A DNA stretch of 64,000 bases from Chitinophagaceae bacterium (GCA_016717285.1 JADKFU010000001.1:248001-312000); one strand, 5' to 3'; shown: positions 26,740 to 37,049, counted from the stretch's first letter. Notes: generated by a model from the sequence alone, not told the origin. Program-made: numbers and translations.

Positions 26740-27294
26740 ATGAGACACCAGAATAAGATTAACAAACTTAGCAGAACCAGCCAGCACCGAGGTGCTATGC
26801 TGAGTAATATGGCAACGTCGCTGATCCTGCATAAGCACATTACGACAACCACCGCAAAAGCAAAAGTGTTGCGCCGCTACGTGGAACCGCTGATTACACG
26901 TGCGAAGGAAAACAGCACGCATAACAGAAGAATGGTATTCAGTGTTTTGAGGAGCAAGGAAGCAGTAGATCAACTCTTCGGTGACGTGGCTGAGAAAATT
27001 GCAAATCGTCCAGGTGGCTATACGAGGATCATCAAGATTGGTAGCCGCGCAGGCGACAATGCTGATATGGCATTGATTGAATTGGTGGATTACAGTCTGC
27101 TCAATGGTGCTGTATCAGCAACGGCCACTGCAACGGAAGCTGCGCCTAAGAAGCGCACCCGCAGAGGAAGTGCAAAACCAGCAGGTGCAAAAACAGAATC
27201 TAAGACTGTTGATACTAAGAAGAGCGAGAAAAAAACTTCAACAAAAACTACCAATACACCTAAAATCCGCCAGCGAAAATCCGGCGGTGCTTAG
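26740..27294 (+). CDS. rplQ: 50S ribosomal protein bL17 with extended tail
   Basis: The core (1-115) has NKLSRTSQHRGAMLSNMATS, TTTAKAKVLRRYVEPLITRA and GGYTRIIKIGSRAGDNADMA. Residues 117-184 are a Lys/Ala/Thr-rich low-complexity tail beyond the usual bL17 length, a common Bacteroidota feature. It is the last gene of the S10-spc-alpha run, 25 bases before its terminator. Confidence 0.97.
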   Translation: MRHQNKINKLSRTSQHRGAMLSNMATSLILHKHITTTTAKAKVLRRYVEPLITRAKENSTHNRRMVFSVLRSKEAVDQLFGDVAEKIANRPGGYTRIIKIGSRAGDNADMALIELVDYSLLNGAVSATATATEAAPKKRTRRGSAKPAGAKTESKTVDTKKSEKKTSTKTTNTPKIRQRKSGGA

Positions 27295-27318
27295 TAGTAT
27301 TTATCTTCTAAAAAGTGA

Positions 27319-27353
27319 ATCGCCCGATTTGAAAAAGTCGGGCGATTTTTTTT
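27319..27353 (+). terminator. Terminator of the S10-spc-alpha cluster
   Basis: ATCGCCCGA pairs perfectly with TCGGGCGAT around a 10-base loop and is followed by seven further T's. It lies between rplQ and the convergent symporter gene. Confidence 0.9.
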
Positions 27354-27380
27354 GCGCTGTTGCATCTTGATAATGCTTCC

Positions 27381-28622
27381 TTATTTCGAAGCTATTTGTG
27401 GACCTACCAGTTCACCTTCCCATTTACTTACCACTGCAGTAGCAACTGCGTTCCCGATTACATTAGTACAAGCTCGGCCCATATCCAGTAGCCAATCAAT
27501 AGCCAGTAATAGCGTAAGACCTTCTGCAGGAATGTGAAAGATCTGTAACATGCTCGCAATAACCACCAACGAAGCCCGTGGCACTCCGGCCATGCCTTTG
27601 CTTGAAATTAAGAGTATCAGCATCATAGATACCTGTTGTGCGAAGGAGATTTCCATCCCATAAGCCTGTGCAATAGAAATGGTGGCGAAGATCATGTACA
27701 TGATGGAACCATCAAGATTGAATGAATAACCAAGCGGTAAAACAAAACTTACAATCCGGTTAGAGCATCCAAAACGTTCCAGGCCTAATATCGTTTTTGG
27801 CATCGCCGCTTCAGAACTTGAAGTTGTAAATGCCAGCAACATAGGTTCCCGCACATGAGAAAGCAATGAGAAAAAGTTTATCCGCATGATTAGGCAGATG
27901 GCATATAAAATCACAAAAACAAAAACAATCAATCCGCAGAAAAAGGAAACGATGATGGTAAGGTAACCTTCCAGCACACTCAGCCCCTTTTCTGTTATTA
28001 CCGCGGTAATTGCACCAAACACACCCAATGGTGCCAGTTTCATTACATAAGATGTAACCTTAAGCATCGCATGTGAAACTGAATCGAAAAACTCTATAAT
28101 GATTTTGCCTTTATCATGAATGGCAGCTGTTGCAATGCCAAAGAATATCGCAAATATGATAATGGGTAAAATCTGGTTGCGTGCCATGGAATCAAATACG
28201 CTTTCCGGAAATATATGAGTGATGAATTCCCGTGCATCGAATGCTTTGGATTCTACTCCATTGTTTGCAACCTGCTGTAGGTTAAGCGCTTTTCCCGGCT
28301 CCACCACATTTACGATGATCAAGCCAACCACCATGGCCAGCAAAGCCGCAAAGGTGAAGTAGGCAATTGTTTTTAAACCGATTCTTCCGACAGATTTAAA
28401 ATCTCCCACTTTCGCAATGCCGACAAGCAACAATGAAAACACAAGCGGGGCAATGATCATTTTAATCAGCCGGAGAAAAATATCGCTGAAAAGCTGAACG
28501 CCATGTGCAAATGACTTAAGGTCTTCCGGATCCGTATGAGTGCTTCTGTATGCCTGGCCAATAACAATTCCCAAGATCATGCCTATCATGATCTGGGCGG
28601 TAAGGTTTATTTTTTTAAACAT
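27381..28622 (-). CDS. Dicarboxylate/amino acid:cation symporter (DAACS family)
   Basis: The 413-residue membrane protein starts MFKKINLTAQIMIGMILGIV and has about eight hydrophobic segments. The substrate-binding region is visible as FTTSSSEAAMPKTI (serine-rich hairpin loop), GYSFNLDGSIMYMIFATISI (TM7) and SKGMAGVPRASLVV (hairpin 2). This is the GltP/DctA fold that imports glutamate, aspartate or C4-dicarboxylates with H+ or Na+. The exact substrate cannot be read from sequence. It converges on rplQ. Confidence 0.93.
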   Translation of the reverse strand: MFKKINLTAQIMIGMILGIVIGQAYRSTHTDPEDLKSFAHGVQLFSDIFLRLIKMIIAPLVFSLLLVGIAKVGDFKSVGRIGLKTIAYFTFAALLAMVVGLIIVNVVEPGKALNLQQVANNGVESKAFDAREFITHIFPESVFDSMARNQILPIIIFAIFFGIATAAIHDKGKIIIEFFDSVSHAMLKVTSYVMKLAPLGVFGAITAVITEKGLSVLEGYLTIIVSFFCGLIVFVFVILYAICLIMRINFFSLLSHVREPMLLAFTTSSSEAAMPKTILGLERFGCSNRIVSFVLPLGYSFNLDGSIMYMIFATISIAQAYGMEISFAQQVSMMLILLISSKGMAGVPRASLVVIASMLQIFHIPAEGLTLLLAIDWLLDMGRACTNVIGNAVATAVVSKWEGELVGPQIASK

Positions 28623-28911
28623 AATGCAGATTGAGTTCGGCTCGGAAACTAAGGATAATTTTTCAGAAGCCGGACTGATTTAAAATAGAGTGTTCGGGAG
28701 ATTTTCCTGATTGATAAGTTCACTTTAGAAGGATTAAGGAATTGGTTGCCGGGCAGGCGTACGAAGAATTGAAAGGCTGTTTAACATTTGACCTCCATCT
28801 TACCACTCACCATCAAATGTTGGTTCCATATATTAGTAAGGTAAAACAATACATACATTTACTTAACGCAGTTGATCTGAAGAGATTTGTAAAATGTTCT
28901 TCTGCAAAAGT

Positions 28912-28938
28912 AAAAGGCACCTTTCGAGTGCCTTTTAT
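28912..28938 (-). terminator. Terminator after the GIN-domain gene
   Basis: AAAAGGCAC and GTGCCTTTT form a perfect 9-bp stem with a 7-base loop, 24 bases past the stop of the minus-strand DUF2807 gene. The symmetric A/T flanks could let it work in both directions. Confidence 0.75.
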
Positions 28939-28961
28939 AATTCCGGGTAATCCTATTACTA

Positions 28962-29864
28962 TCAATGTTGTGATACGTTGCCGGATCCTGAAACATCCTT
29001 CCGCATTGTTTTAGGAATTCCGTGATATCGGACATCACCACTTCCACTCAATTCTGCATTCAATGTTTCGCAAATTCCTACATCAATATTTCCGGACCCT
29101 GCATTTGATACGGAAATGGTACCCCCATTAAGTTCACCTGCTGAAATATCGCCCGAACCATTATTTTCAAATAAAACCTCTGTCGCCATTCCACTCAGTT
29201 GTCTTATGCTTCCCGATCCTTTGTTTTGCATCCAGAGTTTTGTTGCAGCAATGGTGGAAAGTTTAATGCTGCCGGAACCGTCCAGTAAAGCAGAAATTAA
29301 CCGGCTGGTTAATTTTATTCCATCGTAATCTCCTGATCCGCGAATTTCAATCAATGCACTTTCTGTAATGACTTCATTATGACTAATTTGACCCGAACCC
29401 TCTAACTGAACATTCATCTTTCCTGCCGAAACGTTCATGAGTTTAATTCTCCCTGAGCCGGCTACGCTCACAGCTAAAAAGTTACTCGAGATATCTGTTT
29501 GTGCAATTATATCACCTGAACCATTTACCTCCAATCCATTGGGTCTTGGTAAGCTCACGTAAATTTTAACGGTTGGAGAGTAGCCTATCGTGTATTTGTT
29601 TTTGTTCTGTATTATAAGTGTGTTCTCGGAAACCTCGGTAGTTATCTTATCAATAATTTCAACCGGAGCCTCAATTACCACACGGAACTCATCTGCCTGC
29701 TTAAGATAAATGGTTCCACTCATTTTCAAATTAATGAAACTAAAATTCGAAAGCGCTCGGGTCTGAGACGAAGATTTTCCGGTAGTGACTTGCTGAGAAT
29801 GTGCGGGCTTCTCCAATGAAAGAAGGAGGAACAACAGGTTTCCAAACAGAAGTATTTTTTTCAT
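28962..29864 (-). CDS. GIN-domain (DUF2807) secreted protein A
   Basis: The 300-residue protein has a signal peptide (MKKILLFGNLLFLLLSLEKPAHSQ). The rest is a single beta-solenoid-like domain made of repeated GSG turns (VNGSGDI, VAGSGRI, LEGSGQI, IRGSGDY, LDGSGSI, NKGSGSI, NNGSGDI). This is the putative auto-transporter adhesin, head GIN domain (DUF2807), common in Bacteroidota; its function is unknown and a cell-surface or periplasmic role is inferred. It lies 37 bases after a related gene on the same strand, probably an operon from duplication. Confidence 0.85.
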   Translation of the reverse strand: MKKILLFGNLLFLLLSLEKPAHSQQVTTGKSSSQTRALSNFSFINLKMSGTIYLKQADEFRVVIEAPVEIIDKITTEVSENTLIIQNKNKYTIGYSPTVKIYVSLPRPNGLEVNGSGDIIAQTDISSNFLAVSVAGSGRIKLMNVSAGKMNVQLEGSGQISHNEVITESALIEIRGSGDYDGIKLTSRLISALLDGSGSIKLSTIAATKLWMQNKGSGSIRQLSGMATEVLFENNGSGDISAGELNGGTISVSNAGSGNIDVGICETLNAELSGSGDVRYHGIPKTMRKDVSGSGNVSQH

Positions 29865-29901
29865 AATTGTTTTTTAACGGGTTTTGTAAATGTAGAAAGT
29901 A

Positions 29902-30615
29902 TTAATGTTGAATCACTTTTCCTGAGCCGGTGACGTTCTTTTTTATGCTTGATGCATTTCCATTGTAAAAAATAGTACCACTACCGGTTATGGTGGCATC
30001 AATGGAAGCAGGAGTGCCTGCCGAAATATTACCTGATCCGGTAGTAGTTGCGCTCGTATTCGTACACATTAATTTATCAGCATCAATTTTACCTGAACCA
30101 TTCACTTCCATTTCTGCCATGTTAGCTTGACCACCTAATTCCAAAATGCCACCTGATCCGTTTATCGATGCGGTAAGATTCTCCACTTTAATATTCCTGG
30201 TTTTTATGTTACCGGAACCGTTTACTTCCAGTGCAAGGTTTTTACTATTGAGTTCCGTTATTACAGTAATTGTACCTGATCCGTTTAACTCAAGACCTGT
30301 TACATCAGGCAATTTGATGTAAATCTGCAATGCTTTTTCTGAAGCAGAAGGCCATTTATTCTCTCTATACCTGATCAATAATCGATCACCTTTTAACTCT
30401 GTAATCAATTCGTCAAGAAGTTCCTTAGGGCCTTCCAGTTGAACTAAAAATTCTTCTGATTGACTTACCGTCAGCATAGCAGGCACATTGAGAACGACAC
30501 TTGAAAATCCAGATAAATTTCTGTTTTCTATAGCCGTATTTGATTGAGCTCCCGAATGAAAAGAAATGGAAAGAAGCCAAACAAAAAGGGATGTTTTTAT
30601 GAATAAGACGTTCAT
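29902..30615 (-). CDS. GIN-domain (DUF2807) secreted protein B
   Basis: The 237-residue paralogue of the downstream gene has a signal peptide (start MNVLFIKTSLFVWLLSISFH). It carries the same GSG repeat turns (LNGSGTI, VNGSGNI, INGSGGI, VNGSGKI, TTGSGNI, ITGSGTI) and ends SGKVIQH, echoed by SGNVSQH in its partner. The two share domain plan but differ in length by about two repeats, so one has gained or lost repeat units. Confidence 0.84.
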   Translation of the reverse strand: MNVLFIKTSLFVWLLSISFHSGAQSNTAIENRNLSGFSSVVLNVPAMLTVSQSEEFLVQLEGPKELLDELITELKGDRLLIRYRENKWPSASEKALQIYIKLPDVTGLELNGSGTITVITELNSKNLALEVNGSGNIKTRNIKVENLTASINGSGGILELGGQANMAEMEVNGSGKIDADKLMCTNTSATTTGSGNISAGTPASIDATITGSGTIFYNGNASSIKKNVTGSGKVIQH

Positions 30616-30977
30616 GCGTAAATTTTTTATTTTGAAATGAGACTGTGTGGCGAATGAAACCGATAAATGTTACACGTCACCCATTAATTATTTGCCAGAG
30701 TGTAGCATACTGTAATATGACATTGTTTCTTAAAGGAACATCTTGAATTATCAAACGACCAGTTGGAACGGCTGTCATTGATCATGAATTAAAACTTACC
30801 GGTGACATTGGTATAATCCGGTTAATACGTTGACTTGGAAGGAAATGTGTATTTCCTGTGGAGTAATGAATAGTTATAAACATGTTGATTAATTCTTTGC
30901 TTTTGTGTTAAATTCATTACCAAATTGTGCATTTAGTTAATGTTTTTGTTATAATTTAGAGACTTCAATTTTTCAGA
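30616..30977. other. Intergenic gap between divergent genes, no gene seen
   Basis: This AT-rich stretch of 362 bases separates the minus-strand GIN gene and the plus-strand metalloprotease. It should hold both promoters, but no exact TAnnTTTG box was found on either strand close to the starts. No ORF, hairpin or RNA pattern was recognised. Confidence 0.5.
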
Positions 30978-33476
30978 ATGGTGCTTAAAAATTACCTTAA
31001 TTGGTTGGTACTTTTTCTGCTGATTGTAATAGGTGTTTTTCCATATTACACAAGCGGACAGCAAATCAGCCCCGGAAATGTAGCAGCAACAGTTGACAGA
31101 TATAAATCTGCATTTCCTGTTCTTCCCAAAAAATATTTATTCAATGTTTCTTCTTTGCGAAGAGCTGAGGAAGACAATATATTGAAAGATTATACCAGGA
31201 TAAATCTAGATAAGAATGCATTAAAGAATTGTCTGGAAGAAGCTCCAGGTGGAATAGAACTGACTGTTCCTTATAAGAATTCAGATATCGAATTAGAACT
31301 TGTAAAGGCAAATCTTTTTACTGATGATTTTAAAGTGGTTACGGATGGTTCAGGTGGCTTATCCGTTGCATACCAACCTGGAATCTACTATAGCGGTACC
31401 ATAAAAGGTGAACCATCTTCCATAGCTACATTTTCATTTTTTAAAGACGAGGTAATCGGAATGATTTCATCTTCAGACGGTAATATTGTGATTGGGAAAC
31501 TTCTAAACGGCAATTTGCAAACTGATGAATATATCATTTACGCTGATCGTGATTTCAAAATTCCACATTCGAATAGCTGTTCAACATATGATGATCCCGC
31601 CTACGCAACCCAACTCGCACAATTACTTGATAATGCCGGAACTATCAGAACCAATAACTGTGTGAGGATGTATTATGAAGCTGATTATGCAATTTACCAG
31701 AATAACGGTATCAATTTAACTACTACTGTTAACTGGATAACTGCTGTGCATAATAATGTTGCAACCCTTTACAGCAACGACAATATAAAGACAGCGATCT
31801 CTGAAATATTTGTGTGGACGCAAGATGATCCTTTCAATGCCACCTCAGCAGTTACTCAGTTAAACACATTTAAAAGTTTCAGGGCTTCATTTAATGGTGA
31901 TATAGGTCAGTTGTTAACTATGGAGCCCGGTACGCTCGGTGGTGTTGCTTCCGCAATAAATGGCTTATGTAATTCGGATAACAAATATTGCTACAGTGAT
32001 GTGGATTTAGCTTTCTCCACTGTTCCTGCATATTCGTGGACGGTAAATGTGGTTGCACATGAATTCGGACATCTGCTGGGAGCCTACCATACGCATAATT
32101 GTAATTGGCCTGGTGGTGCAATTGATAATTGCGGACCGCTGATCGGTTTTCCTAATGAAGGTGGCACTTGTCCTTTAGGACCAGCGCCTGTTGATGGTGG
32201 CACTATTATGAGCTATTGTCACCTGACCACTTTTGGTATTAATTTTAATAAGGGCTTTGGTCTGCTTCCCGGCGATGCGATCCGCGCGGCTGTTGATGCC
32301 TCAAGTTGCCTCAGTTCATCCTGTGTTCCGAATCCTCCGTCTTACTGTCTTTCTAAAGGACAATCGACGAGTGGAGAATGGATAGAGTCTGTGGTGCTGA
32401 CCACAATGAATTTAGAGTCCGGAGCAGGTACCGGTTATTCCGATTTCACAAACCATATTGCTAACCTTAGTTCTGGAACTACTGTTTCAATTGCATTGAC
32501 ACCCGGATATGCAGGCACTAATTATGATGAAACGTTTACAGTTTGGATTGACTACAATAAAGATTTCGATTTCCTGGATGCTAATGAGAAAGTGTTCCAA
32601 TCTCAACCTGTCAGTGGCGCTATTACCGGTACTTTTGCTGTTCCCATGGGATTGGCCGGCAATACAAGGATGCGCGTTTCTATGAAGTTTGATTCTGCGG
32701 CCAGCACCTGCGAATCATTTAAATATGGAGAGGTGGAAGATTATACAGTTTCATTTACTCCGTTGATCAACTATTGCAGTTCTTTTGGCAGCAAAACAGA
32801 TCGGGAATGGATAGACTATGTTAAGTGTGGTGCTATTGAGCGTACTTCTGCTGCAGATAATGGTTATTATGATGGGACTTTGATATTTACCTCAGTTGCA
32901 CTTAATTCAGAGAATATCCTTTCCTTCAGCGCAGGTTATTCTGATTTACGTTTCGTCGAATCGTGGAGGGCGTGGATCGACTTTAACGGCAACGGTGTAT
33001 TTGAAAATAACGAGACTATCTTAAAAAAGAGTGCAAATAATAAGGGCATCATCTCCAAAAACTTCAAAGTACCAGCTTCTGCTTTTATAGGCAAAACAAG
33101 GATGAGGATTTCAATGAAAAGGGGTGATGCGCAGACTTCATGTGATACTTTTTTGCATGGTGAGGTAGAAGACTATTCCATACAAATAGTTCCATTGAAT
33201 ATCGGACCCTCTCTAAATGATGCTCCGGTTTCGGTTAATGTATCTGTGTATCCTAATCCGGCCAGTAATGAAATTACCATACATTTTGACGTGTTGCCAA
33301 CTTCCGGCCAGGTGAAGTTGTTCAATCTTATGGGTCAGCTAACTGAGGTGCGAAAAATTACGGACGGGTCAGAAGATTTAAAAATTGATGTGAGTTCGCT
33401 TATTCCTGGCATATATATTTTGCAGGTTGAAATTCCTGGTAAAAATCCGACAACCATAAAATGGGTGAAAGAGTAA
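30978..33476 (+). CDS. Secreted reprolysin-like zinc metalloprotease, GEVEDY repeats, T9SS
   Basis: The 832-residue protein has a signal peptide (to about residue 27) and a propeptide-like region. The metzincin zinc motif HEFGHLLGAYH spans residues 361-371 with a Met-turn at TIMSYCH (Met411). Two GEVEDY domains follow (FKYGEVEDYTV and FLHGEVEDYSI), each with an FDFLDAN- or FNGNGVFENNE-type calcium-like turn. A type A T9SS sorting domain (VSVYPNPASNEITIHF, ending PTTIKWVKE) closes it. It is inferred to be an extracellular protease. Confidence 0.92.
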   Translation: MVLKNYLNWLVLFLLIVIGVFPYYTSGQQISPGNVAATVDRYKSAFPVLPKKYLFNVSSLRRAEEDNILKDYTRINLDKNALKNCLEEAPGGIELTVPYKNSDIELELVKANLFTDDFKVVTDGSGGLSVAYQPGIYYSGTIKGEPSSIATFSFFKDEVIGMISSSDGNIVIGKLLNGNLQTDEYIIYADRDFKIPHSNSCSTYDDPAYATQLAQLLDNAGTIRTNNCVRMYYEADYAIYQNNGINLTTTVNWITAVHNNVATLYSNDNIKTAISEIFVWTQDDPFNATSAVTQLNTFKSFRASFNGDIGQLLTMEPGTLGGVASAINGLCNSDNKYCYSDVDLAFSTVPAYSWTVNVVAHEFGHLLGAYHTHNCNWPGGAIDNCGPLIGFPNEGGTCPLGPAPVDGGTIMSYCHLTTFGINFNKGFGLLPGDAIRAAVDASSCLSSSCVPNPPSYCLSKGQSTSGEWIESVVLTTMNLESGAGTGYSDFTNHIANLSSGTTVSIALTPGYAGTNYDETFTVWIDYNKDFDFLDANEKVFQSQPVSGAITGTFAVPMGLAGNTRMRVSMKFDSAASTCESFKYGEVEDYTVSFTPLINYCSSFGSKTDREWIDYVKCGAIERTSAADNGYYDGTLIFTSVALNSENILSFSAGYSDLRFVESWRAWIDFNGNGVFENNETILKKSANNKGIISKNFKVPASAFIGKTRMRISMKRGDAQTSCDTFLHGEVEDYSIQIVPLNIGPSLNDAPVSVNVSVYPNPASNEITIHFDVLPTSGQVKLFNLMGQLTEVRKITDGSEDLKIDVSSLIPGIYILQVEIPGKNPTTIKWVKE

Positions 33477-33545
33477 GTATCAAGATTGAAATGGTATTGG
33501 AATATTTATGTACAGGTTAATGAAATTCGGTTTATAAATACCACG

Positions 33546-34256
33546 TTACGAATTTGTATTTAATTCCTTTCTCATTCGCCTGTCGCTTATCCATAAAATT
33601 GCCGGAATTAATAAAAAGCACATTCCTCCAAGTGCCGGCGCTTGAAAAGCTGCGAAAATAAGTGAGCAAATACCAATGCATGAATTGAAGAAAGCACCGC
33701 GCAATTCCTTCTTTGTTACAGCCCTTTCATATTGATTTAGTCCTAACAAATCACGGCGGTACCAGGCAATTTCATAAAGCGCAAGAAACAGCAACCAGAT
33801 TACAGCATATCCTGAACTATAAATCATAACCAGGCTTGGAAAGTCATTCGCATTAATTACAACTTCACTGCCTGCTCTTGGAAAATAATTGGTGTGAGTA
33901 AGCATAGAAAGTAATAGTGAGAATAGAAATTTTAGCGGATAAACGTAAAACAATATGACCACCAGGAGCAGAATATTCAACCAGATTACCAGCGAATCAT
34001 TAAAGCCATAGCGGCGGAAATAACGGTCCTGCGCCTTCCAAAATAAGGTGACCAAAAAAACTGTGGCGATAAAAGGAAGAAAATTTTGAAGAATTATCAA
34101 CAACTCTTTAAAAGTTTGCGGCACTTCCAATGACATGATCAGCAAGGAAATTGAAAAAGCAAAAATGGCATCGCTGAATGTTTCGATCCGGCGTATTTCT
34201 TTACCACGCTGATGAAACTTAAAAAGGCGCTGGTTGAAAAGTTTTTTACGAATCAT
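33546..34256 (-). CDS. TMEM175/DUF1211 family membrane protein
   Basis: The 236-residue protein contains RIETFSDAIFAFSISLLI near residue 23, the FSDxxFAFxxTLL-type first helix of the TMEM175 family, and about six hydrophobic segments. Family members conduct potassium or protons. The bacterial proteins are usually about 200 residues, so this is a slightly long member. Channel activity is inferred from family only. Confidence 0.8.
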   Translation of the reverse strand: MIRKKLFNQRLFKFHQRGKEIRRIETFSDAIFAFSISLLIMSLEVPQTFKELLIILQNFLPFIATVFLVTLFWKAQDRYFRRYGFNDSLVIWLNILLLVVILFYVYPLKFLFSLLLSMLTHTNYFPRAGSEVVINANDFPSLVMIYSSGYAVIWLLFLALYEIAWYRRDLLGLNQYERAVTKKELRGAFFNSCIGICSLIFAAFQAPALGGMCFLLIPAILWISDRRMRKELNTNS

Positions 34257-34493
34257 ACCCTGTGAAATTGCTGGTTAACGATTTTCTGTCATATGATTTC
34301 CATCATGATTTTTTTTCCTGTGGCCTTCTTTTACACACTTATATCACTAAGTAATCACGAATAACATCTTGAAAAATGACTTTGAAATTTGGAATTCAAT
34401 TAGGTTACGAAGTCGAATTTATTCCTGAAACGAAAATGCAGAGTTGGAATAATTGCAGAGAAATTATTTTCTATTTAAGATGATACATCATCT

Positions 34494-35126
34494 TTACTTA
34501 TTCATTTCATAATATTTCTGGAATTTTTTATCGAGCTTTTTAATGCGGCTATCCCAGTTTTGTTGCTGACGGACATAATACGGAAAAGGATCATGTAAAG
34601 GTCTAAGGTCCTCATTGAGTATCACCAGGGCATTGTCGATTAAACCGTGTTGTGCAGTTTCCTGCCCGTCAATCAATTCGTCACTTGCAACCTTCGTTTC
34701 CAATGTGCCTAACTCAGCCACTAAGAAGAAGTCAGTTGCCGGTTTTATTGCCGTATCTATCTGAAGATTATTGTCCAGAAAAATGGCTGATCGCCTGCCC
34801 TCAACAAAAGCAAATGTCGAATCATAGGAGATAAAATACACGGGGCAAAATTTAAAATGTTTACTAAAAGCGTTCATAATCACGGAATTTATTTCAGCCT
34901 GCTGATAACGAATCTGGTTTGCTCCGTTTGGATTATCCGCCTTAAGAAGTGCATTTATAGCTTTTGTTTTGAAGTTAAGTCGCATAACCAAAGCACCTTG
35001 CTTTAAGTTCTTAATGTAGTAGCTGCCATATTCTTTACCGTGCAGAGCTGATGGCTCCTGTAATTGCGCAAAGGAAAATAGTTGCGTCATTAACAAGGTG
35101 GTTAGTAAGACTATGGTTTTCTTCAT
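34494..35126 (-). CDS. Secreted protein of unknown function
   Basis: The 210-residue protein has a clear signal peptide (MKKTIVLLTTLLMTQLFSFAQ, cleaved near 20), and the mature part is soluble and Lys-rich at the C-terminus (KKLDKKFQKYYEMNK). I recognise no domain or catalytic motif. It is probably periplasmic. It stands alone, divergent from paaN. Confidence 0.7.
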   Translation of the reverse strand: MKKTIVLLTTLLMTQLFSFAQLQEPSALHGKEYGSYYIKNLKQGALVMRLNFKTKAINALLKADNPNGANQIRYQQAEINSVIMNAFSKHFKFCPVYFISYDSTFAFVEGRRSAIFLDNNLQIDTAIKPATDFFLVAELGTLETKVASDELIDGQETAQHGLIDNALVILNEDLRPLHDPFPYYVRQQQNWDSRIKKLDKKFQKYYEMNK

Positions 35127-35295
35127 TCTTTTTATAGCAGTTTAAGTCATCTCAAAATTATCGTTTCTTTCAAGATTCATAAAATCGACTGGTGCCCTTT
35201 TATTACGTAGGCGAAGTTTCTCTATTCACGTTCAAACATATTAACAGTCTTCCAGCACATAAAAGGTTTTAATTTTAACTTCCATCATCAAAACC

Positions 35296-35303
35296 TACTT
35301 TTG
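35296..35303 (+). promoter_or_regulatory. Candidate -7 box for paaN
   Basis: TACTTTTG is an exact TAnnTTTG match 57 bases before the ATG. The expected TTG at -33 is absent. Confidence 0.42.
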
Positions 35304-35360
35304 CATTTCTTATAAATCACTTTTACTCCTGAAAAATTCATTCATAAAATATACTGAACC

Positions 35361-37013
35361 ATGACACTTTTCGAGAAGCACAAGGATGCGCTGGACCGCG
35401 CTGTACAAGCGATTCATGAACGCATGTTCTATACAGCATTTCCGGAGCATCCGAAAGCTTATGGAGAGGAAGCGCCTTCAGAAGGGGCTGCAGTGTATAA
35501 AAATTATGAAGGCAGAAAGTTTGAGCTTCCTTCACAGGGAATACCAACTGATTGGAAAGGTGAGGAAATATCGCCTTATACACGTAAACCACTGAATGTT
35601 TCTTACCCGATTTATGAAGTTGAAGATCTCATTATAAATGCAAGACATGCTTTTGAATCCTGGAAGAATGCAACGCCTGCTGACAGAGCAGGTTTACTGA
35701 TGGAATCGTTGGAAAAAATAAAAGCGCACTTCTTCGACATTGCTTTGGCTACTCAACATACCACCGGCCAATCGTGGATGATGTCGTTTCAGGCATCAGG
35801 TCCGCATGCTGCAGATCGTGCATTGGAAACCATAGCATTGGGATATCATGAGCAGGTTCGGTTTCCTGAAAGAGTAGTTTGGGAAAAACCAATGGGCAAA
35901 TTTTCGGTGAAGCTTGAAAAAACATACCTGCCGAAGGCCAAAGGAATCGGATTGGTGATTGGCTGCTCTACTTTTCCGGTATGGAACAGTTTGCCCGGTT
36001 TATATGCGAGTCTCGTAACCGGAAATGCGGTGATTGTGAAGCCTCATCCAAAAGCAATCTTGCCGATTGCGATTTGTGTGGCTGCTATTCAGCAAACATT
36101 GACAGAAAATGGTTTTGATGCAAACACGGTGCAATTGGCAGCAGATACTTCTGTCAATCAAAATACAAAAGAACTTGCGATGCATCCTGCGATAAAGCTG
36201 ATTGATTACACCGGCAGCACTTCTTTTGGTAACTATATCGAATCAATTCCAGGCAAGACTGTATTTACCGAAAAGGCCGGTGTGAATTCAGTGATACTAG
36301 ATTCTGTAAAAGAACTGGAACCTGTTTTACAAAATCTTGCGTTTTCAGTTTCACTCTACAGCGGACAAATGTGCACGGCACCTCAGAATTTTTTTATTCC
36401 TGAATTGGTGAAGGTGGGTGATGACTTTCTCTCTTTTGATGAAGTGGTAGCGAAGCTGAAAGAGAGCATGAGTGGGTTGGTGAATAATCCAAAAATGGGA
36501 GCAGGCGTATTAGGAGCTGTTCAAAGTGAGCAGACAGAAGAGAGAGCGAACAAGGCAGGTGGTGTTGGTGGAAAATTATGGCTCACATCGGTTGCTGTGA
36601 AGAATGAAGAATTTGAAAACTCAAGAACGGTATCACCTGTTTTGCTGGAAGTGCAGGCAACTGATACTGCATTATTCGAAAGTGAATTATTTGGACCCAT
36701 TGCTATTGCCATCAGAACAAAAAATACAGAAGAGTCCATAGCGCTCGCAAAAGAACTTGCCGTGAAACAAGGTGCTATCACTTGTGCTGCTTATACTACC
36801 GATGATACAGTGATGAAAATGATTACGGATGAAATGGAAGAAGTATTCACTCCGGTAACATTCAATCTCACCGGTCCCATTTGGGTCAATCAGCATGCGG
36901 CCTTCTCCGACTTTCATGTTACGGGTGGAAACCCTGCTGGCAATGCCTCCTTCACCAATCCGGAGTTTGTGATTAAGCGGTTTGTATGGGTGGGGAGCAG
37001 GAAGATGGTATAA
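35361..37013 (+). CDS. paaN: PaaN-type phenylacetate-degradation aldehyde dehydrogenase
   Basis: The 550-residue protein belongs to the aldehyde dehydrogenase superfamily. Its start, MTLFEKHKDALDRAVQAIHE, and its layout match PaaN rather than PaaZ, as there is no C-terminal hydratase domain. FTEKAGVNSVILDS and SLYSGQMCTAPQNFF hold the likely catalytic Glu and Cys338. It is thought to act on ring-opened intermediates of phenylacetyl-CoA. No other paa gene lies nearby, though an acyl-CoA dehydrogenase is found 5 kb downstream. Confidence 0.85.
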   Translation: MTLFEKHKDALDRAVQAIHERMFYTAFPEHPKAYGEEAPSEGAAVYKNYEGRKFELPSQGIPTDWKGEEISPYTRKPLNVSYPIYEVEDLIINARHAFESWKNATPADRAGLLMESLEKIKAHFFDIALATQHTTGQSWMMSFQASGPHAADRALETIALGYHEQVRFPERVVWEKPMGKFSVKLEKTYLPKAKGIGLVIGCSTFPVWNSLPGLYASLVTGNAVIVKPHPKAILPIAICVAAIQQTLTENGFDANTVQLAADTSVNQNTKELAMHPAIKLIDYTGSTSFGNYIESIPGKTVFTEKAGVNSVILDSVKELEPVLQNLAFSVSLYSGQMCTAPQNFFIPELVKVGDDFLSFDEVVAKLKESMSGLVNNPKMGAGVLGAVQSEQTEERANKAGGVGGKLWLTSVAVKNEEFENSRTVSPVLLEVQATDTALFESELFGPIAIAIRTKNTEESIALAKELAVKQGAITCAAYTTDDTVMKMITDEMEEVFTPVTFNLTGPIWVNQHAAFSDFHVTGGNPAGNASFTNPEFVIKRFVWVGSRKMV

Positions 37014-37049
37014 ATAATTTAGACTTGATCGTTAGCCTATTAAAACTTT

